Source: Mesoflavibacter sp037029465
Lineage (GTDB): Bacteria > Bacteroidota > Bacteroidia > Flavobacteriales > Flavobacteriaceae
Assembly (NCBI RefSeq): GCF_037029465.1
Contig: NZ_JAYMEM010000028.1
Coordinates: 62,001-126,000 of the forward strand
DNA: 64,000 nucleotides
Direction of reading: 5' to 3'
Below are positions 59,142 to 64,000 of the stretch, in pieces. The position numbers were made by a program, and so were the translations under genes. A model generated the notes under the pieces. That model was given only the letters and a program-made list of their open reading frames with translations, was not told the DNA's origin and made no database searches. Numbering within the stretch: position 1 is the stretch's first letter; every line of letters starts with the position of its first letter.

Positions 59142-60785
59142 TTATTTGTTTAACTTTTCAAAAAGAATTTCATTAATATTTTGCCCTGAAACTTTGAAAC
59201 CCTGTATTAGGTTGTTTGTATCATAAATAAAATTTACTTTACCAAAAAAAGCTTCTGACGAATAAAAACTATTTTCAGATAGAGGGTTAAGTGTTATTTT
59301 GTAAGTTGTGTTAAGAATAGCAACCAATTTATTGGCTAAAACCTTTATTTCGTATATGATATTCAGTTCTTCGTTTTTATAGAACCCTGTATATTTTTCT
59401 AAATCCGATAGTTTGTTATCTACCTCTTTAATTAAATGTATTCTTTTACAATACCTCACAATATCTGCAATTTGAAATTCTATTCTGTTTATATGAAAAA
59501 TAAATTTTGAATGGGGATAAGGGGGAAACTTAAATGTATTTTCATCAATCATTGGTAGTTCAACTTTACCATCATAGCCTATTTGTTGCCAATATAATTT
59601 TTCACCTTCTGTTGTAATGTTATAATACAATCCAGGGTATATTTCATAGGTGCCCTCATATTTCTTTAATGTGCTATTAGAAATAGGGTTTTTTAATTTA
59701 CTTTCTAATAAACCTCTCTTCAAAATGATCTCTAAAGATTTATATACTATATCTAGCCCTAACATGCTAGCTTTATTTGATAGGAAAATAATTGATATAT
59801 CATGTTTTGGGGCATGCAAAATATAAGAACGGTAGCTTTCGGTACCGCCTCCATGAAAAACCACGTCAATCCCTTTATGCTTATCGACCTGTAAACCTAT
59901 TCCATAGTTGGTATTTATTTGGGTAGAGGTAGTTGTGATTTGTTGCATTTTATCAAAATACTCTCGTTTTCCAACTTTTGTTTTTTGATAATTTTTGGCC
60001 CACAAGCTTAAATCATTTATAGAAGTGTAAATACCTGACGAACCTATTGTTGCTAACTGAACCGGGAAGTTAATATACACTCCGTTTATAGATTTGTATG
60101 AATACGCTTTGTTTTTAATAACATCATCCGTGTATTCTACTAAATGTGTTTGTGTCATTCCAAGTGGCTTGAAAATTTTCTCTTGCAGCTGTTCTTCAAA
60201 TGATTTTTTACCAACACGCTTTATAATCTCTGCTAATAGTATATAACCAGTATTATTATATTCAAACATTGTTCCTGGTTTAAAGTTTATTTCTCTAACA
60301 CTTAATAACATATCAAGAACCTTATAATGATGCATCGTTTTAACTCCTTTTAATTGTGCCAATTCATCTGGATTAGGTAATCCATGAGTGTGATTGGTAA
60401 GTTGTTTGATGGTAATTTTGTAAGGAAGGTGTTTTAACTCTGGAAGATGTATTCTTATATCATCATTGAATGACAGCTTACCTTCATCTTCTAGCAATAA
60501 GGCTAGATATGCTGTAAATTGTTTAGATACCGAAGCTATGTTAAAAAGCGTTGTGTTAGTAATTGGAATTTGATGTTCCAAATTTGCCAAACCTATTTGG
60601 TTTGAATACACTATTTCACCATTTTTGATGACAGAAAGAGCTGCACCTAGTTCTAATGGTTTATAATACGATTTTAATACCGAATCTACTTTATGGTATT
60701 CTTCTTGTTCAATATTTTGTCCTTGAACTTGACAACCCGATGAAATAAAAAAAATTATAATTGTTATTATTTCTTGAAACCTCAT
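59142..60785 (-). CDS. Serine hydrolase, class C beta-lactamase family
   Basis: A 547-residue lipoprotein-type protein (lipobox ISSGC, Cys18). The catalytic SVSK is at 85-88 (nucleophile Ser85, Lys88), YNN follows in MFEYNNTGY, and HGG replaces KTG in VVFHGGGTESY. A C-terminal ~170-residue beta domain (YEGTYEIYPGLYYNI, YTGFYKNEELN) is common in Bacteroidetes members. It is more likely a peptidase or esterase acting on wall-derived or D-amino acid peptides than a drug-resistance enzyme. It is preceded by an AraC regulator gene on the same strand and followed by rteC copy 2. Confidence 0.85.
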   Translation of the reverse strand: MRFQEIITIIIFFISSGCQVQGQNIEQEEYHKVDSVLKSYYKPLELGAALSVIKNGEIVYSNQIGLANLEHQIPITNTTLFNIASVSKQFTAYLALLLEDEGKLSFNDDIRIHLPELKHLPYKITIKQLTNHTHGLPNPDELAQLKGVKTMHHYKVLDMLLSVREINFKPGTMFEYNNTGYILLAEIIKRVGKKSFEEQLQEKIFKPLGMTQTHLVEYTDDVIKNKAYSYKSINGVYINFPVQLATIGSSGIYTSINDLSLWAKNYQKTKVGKREYFDKMQQITTTSTQINTNYGIGLQVDKHKGIDVVFHGGGTESYRSYILHAPKHDISIIFLSNKASMLGLDIVYKSLEIILKRGLLESKLKNPISNSTLKKYEGTYEIYPGLYYNITTEGEKLYWQQIGYDGKVELPMIDENTFKFPPYPHSKFIFHINRIEFQIADIVRYCKRIHLIKEVDNKLSDLEKYTGFYKNEELNIIYEIKVLANKLVAILNTTYKITLNPLSENSFYSSEAFFGKVNFIYDTNNLIQGFKVSGQNINEILFEKLNK

Positions 60786-60839
60786 TTTTACATGTTTGAT
60801 AATTATACTGTAAAAATGAAGTATAATTATAATTTGTAC

Positions 60840-60861
60840 GACCGATTTTAGAAAGTCGGTC
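60840..60861. terminator. Hairpin between the AraC gene and the serine hydrolase gene
   Basis: GACCGA / TCGGTC with a 10-base AT loop. On the minus strand it lies after the AraC stop and before the hydrolase start. Confidence 0.45.
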
Positions 60862-60904
60862 TAAAAAATGGTTTCAGTATGCATTTTAATCGTTCGATTT
60901 TATG

Positions 60905-62017
60905 CTAAACCTTTGATTTTCTGTATTCAGTAGGTGTTACTCCTACAAGTTTTTTGAAGGATGTATTGAATGATGATTTAGAATTAAACCCAACTTCATA
61001 TAGAATTTCTAAAACAGTAAGTTGGCTTTTAGAATTTTCAGATAATAGTTTTTTAGCATTTTCTATACGGTATTCGTTTACAAAATCAAAAAAGTGTTTC
61101 CCGATTTGTTGATTTATGATTACCGACAAGTCTCTAGAATTTATTTGTAATTGACCAGCTAATTTTTGAAGTGTTAATGATGGATCTAAATACGGTTTTT
61201 CTTTTTCCATAAACTCAAATATTTCCTGAACTCTTTTATCTTCAACTTCTATTTTTTTATCTGATAAAGAAGTGATACTGGAATCTATACCTTGAAAAAC
61301 TTTTGGTGCTAATAACGCCTTGCTAAACAACCAACTCATCAAACCAACACCAAATAGCAATGTTAAAATTCTAATATTATTAATGACAACTGTATCTTCT
61401 GTATTAAATTTTAAAACGTTTTTAATGAAGGTTAATAATATACCTATACTTATTATAATTAAAAACTGCTTTAGCCACTTGTAATTTATCAAACTATTTG
61501 GGTTTGAGTAGTTTTGCTTTACTATCTTTCGATACCTTACAACCTGGTATATTTCAGCGACTAAATACGCTAATACCAAAATATACTGCATACCAGTAAT
61601 AATTTTAATCTCTGGTTGCGAATTATAATTATTGTAGAATATTTCTTGTTGTGAAACAGTAACATCAAAAAAATTAGGGTATAAAATCACTAAACTTATT
61701 AGTATTGGTATAAAAAATATTAGATGTGCTACTTTAAGTTTAAAATTGTCATAAATAACTGATAAGATATATAGATAAAACAAAGGTTCTTTGAGTCCAG
61801 ATAATATTTGAGTTCTTAACATTTCAAATGTGTAAGAAACAGAGATGAATTTATGATAAAAAAAAGAAGATATATCTAATGCAGTAACGATTAGAAAAAT
61901 TGCAAAAAGTATATTACTTAATTTTTTTGTTGTCTTAACATTTAATAGGTACAAAGCAAAAAACAACAACAAAAAGACAACTAAAAAGCTTAAAATTTCA
62001 ATAGTGTTAAATGTCAT
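60905..62017 (-). CDS. AraC-family regulator with N-terminal membrane domain
   Basis: A 370-residue protein with about seven transmembrane helices in the first ~230 residues and a C-terminal AraC DNA-binding domain (residues ~265-368; RVQEIFEFMEKEKPYLDPSLTLQKLAGQL, then VLEILYEVGFNSKSSFNTSFKKLVGVTPTEYR). Such proteins sense a signal in the membrane and regulate nearby genes. The serine hydrolase 120 bases downstream is the obvious candidate target. Confidence 0.87.
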   Translation of the reverse strand: MTFNTIEILSFLVVFLLLFFALYLLNVKTTKKLSNILFAIFLIVTALDISSFFYHKFISVSYTFEMLRTQILSGLKEPLFYLYILSVIYDNFKLKVAHLIFFIPILISLVILYPNFFDVTVSQQEIFYNNYNSQPEIKIITGMQYILVLAYLVAEIYQVVRYRKIVKQNYSNPNSLINYKWLKQFLIIISIGILLTFIKNVLKFNTEDTVVINNIRILTLLFGVGLMSWLFSKALLAPKVFQGIDSSITSLSDKKIEVEDKRVQEIFEFMEKEKPYLDPSLTLQKLAGQLQINSRDLSVIINQQIGKHFFDFVNEYRIENAKKLLSENSKSQLTVLEILYEVGFNSKSSFNTSFKKLVGVTPTEYRKSKV

Positions 62018-62092
62018 GCAGCAAATATAATAGTATTATTTACTACCAAAATTTATTATTCTTTTAATTTATTTAATTAGTAAGATAACCAA

Positions 62093-62965
62093 TTAATTTA
62101 GTTTATATTGTGCCTTTACTTCGTTTTGAATTTCTTGTTTTGCAATTTTCACACCTCCTTGACTTCCAAAAATTTGATAGCCATATTTTGCAGTATATAT
62201 TCTATCTATTAGCATTTTTAGAGGTGCTTCTGCTAGTTCTTTTTGCTTTACTGCAGCATGAACAATTGGCAAGTATTTTTCCATCATAAATAAATTTGAG
62301 TGCTGAATAACCTCCCACATTACATGCTCAAACTTTTCGCCTACTAAAGATTTACCAATATAAGTATTGTACTTATTGAAAAGAGAATCTATTTTTTGTT
62401 GATTTATGAGGTCTAACTTATCTTGTATTTTTGGATTATAGCGGTCATATTGATCGTCTTGGTCAATTTCATTAATTATTTTCACTAAACTTTCATCTAA
62501 TTTATTCTTGATGGCATAATCCTTTATGTTAAAGGATTTATTCTTTTTCTTTGGTTGCTCTACTTGACATAGCTTTAGTTGTTCTTCTAATTTGCTTTTT
62601 ACAAAAGCACTATAATTTTTGAAATATTTTTCAAAAGAAACCACATATTCACAACTTCTTTCATCTAAAACGAACTTTGCGAAAGCAACAGCCAAATTTT
62701 CTTGTGATTCATTAAAGCAGTCTAAAGCTGTTAGTATGTTCCAATAGTCAGCGACATCAAAATTCCCATTCTTCTTCACTCTAGTTTTTGTTTCTTCTAA
62801 AAACTTTTCTCCATTTTTAAAATTATTATTTGAATGAACATTTTTCATGGGGGTATATACCAACATTTCTTGATTGAAGTTCTCTAGAGTGAATTGTTTA
62901 GCCTTGCTTTGAGATAAAACACTTATGGTAGAAATAATAAATAATGTTAGGATAGAAAATTTCAT
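62093..62965 (-). CDS. Exported helical protein, unknown function
   Basis: A 290-residue protein with a signal peptide (MKFSILTLFIISTISVLSQSKA) and a helix-rich mature part with many Lys/Glu/Asn (e.g. NMHSN..., IINEIDQDDQYDRYNPKIQDKLDLINQQKIDSLFNKYNTY). I recognise no family. Typical of unnamed Bacteroidetes secreted proteins. Codon use matches the surroundings. Confidence 0.7.
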   Translation of the reverse strand: MKFSILTLFIISTISVLSQSKAKQFTLENFNQEMLVYTPMKNVHSNNNFKNGEKFLEETKTRVKKNGNFDVADYWNILTALDCFNESQENLAVAFAKFVLDERSCEYVVSFEKYFKNYSAFVKSKLEEQLKLCQVEQPKKKNKSFNIKDYAIKNKLDESLVKIINEIDQDDQYDRYNPKIQDKLDLINQQKIDSLFNKYNTYIGKSLVGEKFEHVMWEVIQHSNLFMMEKYLPIVHAAVKQKELAEAPLKMLIDRIYTAKYGYQIFGSQGGVKIAKQEIQNEVKAQYKLN

Positions 62966-62981
62966 ATTTATTTTTTAAAAA

Positions 62982-63236
62982 TTATTTATTAAGCCTTATC
63001 TTATTTAAAAATTTATATATAGCAAAAAAGCCTATCGTGATTAGCAGAAAATGTAAAATGTTTAATAAGGTTTTGGATTGAATGTATAGACCAATGTAAG
63101 GTATTGTCAATAAAGATAGACCTATGCTACTTATTAATGATAAAAGTATTTTAAGCACCTTTGCAATCATTTTTTGAGAATTTAAGTTATTCCATAATAC
63201 ATTGAAATTCAAATAATTATTTTCTAACGCTTCCAA
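62982..63236 (-). CDS. Small membrane protein
   Basis: An 84-residue protein with two membrane helices (residues ~25-46 and ~51-70) and a basic tail (KFLNKIRLNK). The start overlaps the end of the next upstream gene by 13 bases, so it is probably co-expressed with it. No family recognised. Confidence 0.55.
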   Translation of the reverse strand: MEALENNYLNFNVLWNNLNSQKMIAKVLKILLSLISSIGLSLLTIPYIGLYIQSKTLLNILHFLLITIGFFAIYKFLNKIRLNK

Positions 63237-63589
63237 TGCTTTAAGCTAAAATTGGTTATCATTGAGTCTTTATCAAAATCTATATATAATTCTTTCACCT
63301 CTATTGGATCAATGTCCCAGCCGTAGTTGACTGTTATTTCATAAATGATTTCGAAATTATTTTCATTTTGATAATTTCTAGGCTCTCCCAATAATTCAAT
63401 GACTTTCTTTAATTCCATTCCTTCCTTAAGATGGTTTTTCATTACGTCTTGAACCATATTTTCTCGAAATTCATAAAATCCATCGAAGCTTTTATTCCAT
63501 TTTGATTTCTCAAATTTCATTTCTTCTACTCCACAACTTAATAGGAGGACATAAGCTAATAAGATTACTATTTTAATTAAGATTTTCAA
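63224..63589 (-). CDS. Small lipoprotein, BamE/SmpA-like fold possible
   Basis: A 121-residue lipoprotein (lipobox LLLSC, Cys19). Residues ~55-70 (LKEGMELKKVIELLGEPRNYQ) fit the helix-turn motif of BamE/SmpA-type domains, followed by a beta segment (FEIIYEITVNYGW). The match is weak. Confidence 0.6.
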   Translation of the reverse strand: MKILIKIVILLAYVLLLSCGVEEMKFEKSKWNKSFDGFYEFRENMVQDVMKNHLKEGMELKKVIELLGEPRNYQNENNFEIIYEITVNYGWDIDPIEVKELYIDFDKDSMITNFSLKHWKR

Positions 63590-63715
63590 TTTATAAGATT
63601 TTGATTTTCAATAAGGTAAATGTTCTTGTGAAATCGTCTTGATTATTTGTTTTTTGGGGGTTACATTATAACAAAACAGTCATTAATGATATAATAAAAG
63701 TGAAGATGTAATTTT

Positions 63716-64000
63716 TCATAATTCATTTTTATTAATTAAACCTAGATACATTTTTAGGCGAATGATTTTTTTTACCGAAGTATATACCTGTTGTTTATAG
63801 ACTTCATCTTGTTCCATTTCTTCTAAAATTGAGTTAATAGTTTCAGTTTCATCAATGGGCATTAACAACATATCATTACCTGCCTTTGAGGCTAATAAGG
63901 GAGCATTATTAATAATAGTAACTGCTTTCATAATATTTAAAGCATCTGTAATTACTATGCCTTTAAAACCCAGAGTATCTTTTAACAATCCTGTTACTAT
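63716..64000 (-). CDS. Glycoside hydrolase family 3 (NagZ-like), 3' part only
   Basis: The frame is open through the right edge of the window, and the visible 94 codons are the C-terminal end of the GH3 catalytic domain: VTGLLKDTLGFKGIVITDALNI, then AGNDMLLMP and the final IRLKMYLGLINKNEL. The conserved TDAxN, around the nucleophile Asp, is present. It presumably hydrolyses beta-hexosaminides in wall recycling. The 5' part lies beyond the window. Confidence 0.8.
   Translation of the reverse strand: MVTGLLKDTLGFKGIVITDALNIMKAVTIINNAPLLASKAGNDMLLMPIDETETINSILEEMEQDEVYKQQVYTSVKKIIRLKMYLGLINKNEL

Noticed and set aside
59142..60785. Beta-lactamase giving drug resistance
   Set aside because: Length, lipoprotein signal and C-terminal beta domain are those of chromosomal serine hydrolases, and the third motif is HGG rather than KTG.

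Overview
This is an AT-rich window from a member of the Bacteroidota, most likely Flavobacteriaceae. The signs are weak Shine-Dalgarno sites, promoter -7 boxes of the TAnnTTTG type, Bacteroides-style Tra proteins, RteC regulators, BfmA/BtgA-type mobilisation proteins and a Bacteroidetes-type tyrosine recombinase. Most of the window (about 0.4 to 47.9 kb) reads as one integrative conjugative element loaded with metal resistance and phage defence. A second, related element or remnant (about 50.7 to 59.1 kb) lies beside it in the opposite orientation. The right end (59.1 to 64 kb) looks like ordinary chromosome.

Layout of the left element: backbone genes of unknown function (0.4-1.7 kb); a metal efflux operon with a His-rich protein, TolC-like protein, small lipoprotein, adaptor and RND pump (1.9-8.5 kb); a repeat-rich, strongly structured non-coding stretch (8.5-9.4 kb); ssb and small accessory genes; an inverted-repeat cluster that looks like an oriT, followed by the BfmA/BtgA-like protein, relaxase and coupling protein (10.7-14.0 kb); a second metal cargo block (14.0-28.7 kb) with a CzcA-like pump fused to its outer-membrane factor, adaptor, PII-like protein, two Fur-type regulators, two SpoIIAA-like proteins and two different P1B ATPases; an RteC / helix-turn-helix / winged-helix / DnaC-like ATPase module (28.8-31.6 kb); a complete QatABCD anti-phage system (32.2-37.0 kb); an amidase; the mating-pair formation genes traE, F, G, I, J, K, M, N (38.0-44.8 kb); a CDF metal exporter; an ORF6N protein; and the integrase (46.4-47.6 kb).

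Right of the integrase are a tRNA-3'-end-like scar with a terminator hairpin, a small cassette of four genes of unknown function (48.5-50.1 kb), and a repeat-containing non-coding stretch. Then comes a minus-strand operon of five overlapping or abutting genes (56.3 to 50.9 kb): an XRE regulator, a protein with two GHKL ATPase domains (Hsp90/MORC-like in front, histidine-kinase-like behind), an atypical receiver protein, an HNH endonuclease and an N6-adenine methyltransferase. I do not recognise this as a described system. It looks like a restriction-modification locus wired to a two-component-style signalling pair, and it is the best candidate for something new here. Directly upstream of it is a second copy of the RteC / HTH / winged-helix / ATPase module, so both copies of that module carry a defence locus in the same position.

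The chromosomal-looking end holds a class C beta-lactamase-fold serine hydrolase, a membrane-anchored AraC regulator, three small exported or membrane proteins and the end of a glycoside hydrolase family 3 gene that runs off the window. I see no insertion sequence, CRISPR array, rRNA or intact tRNA.
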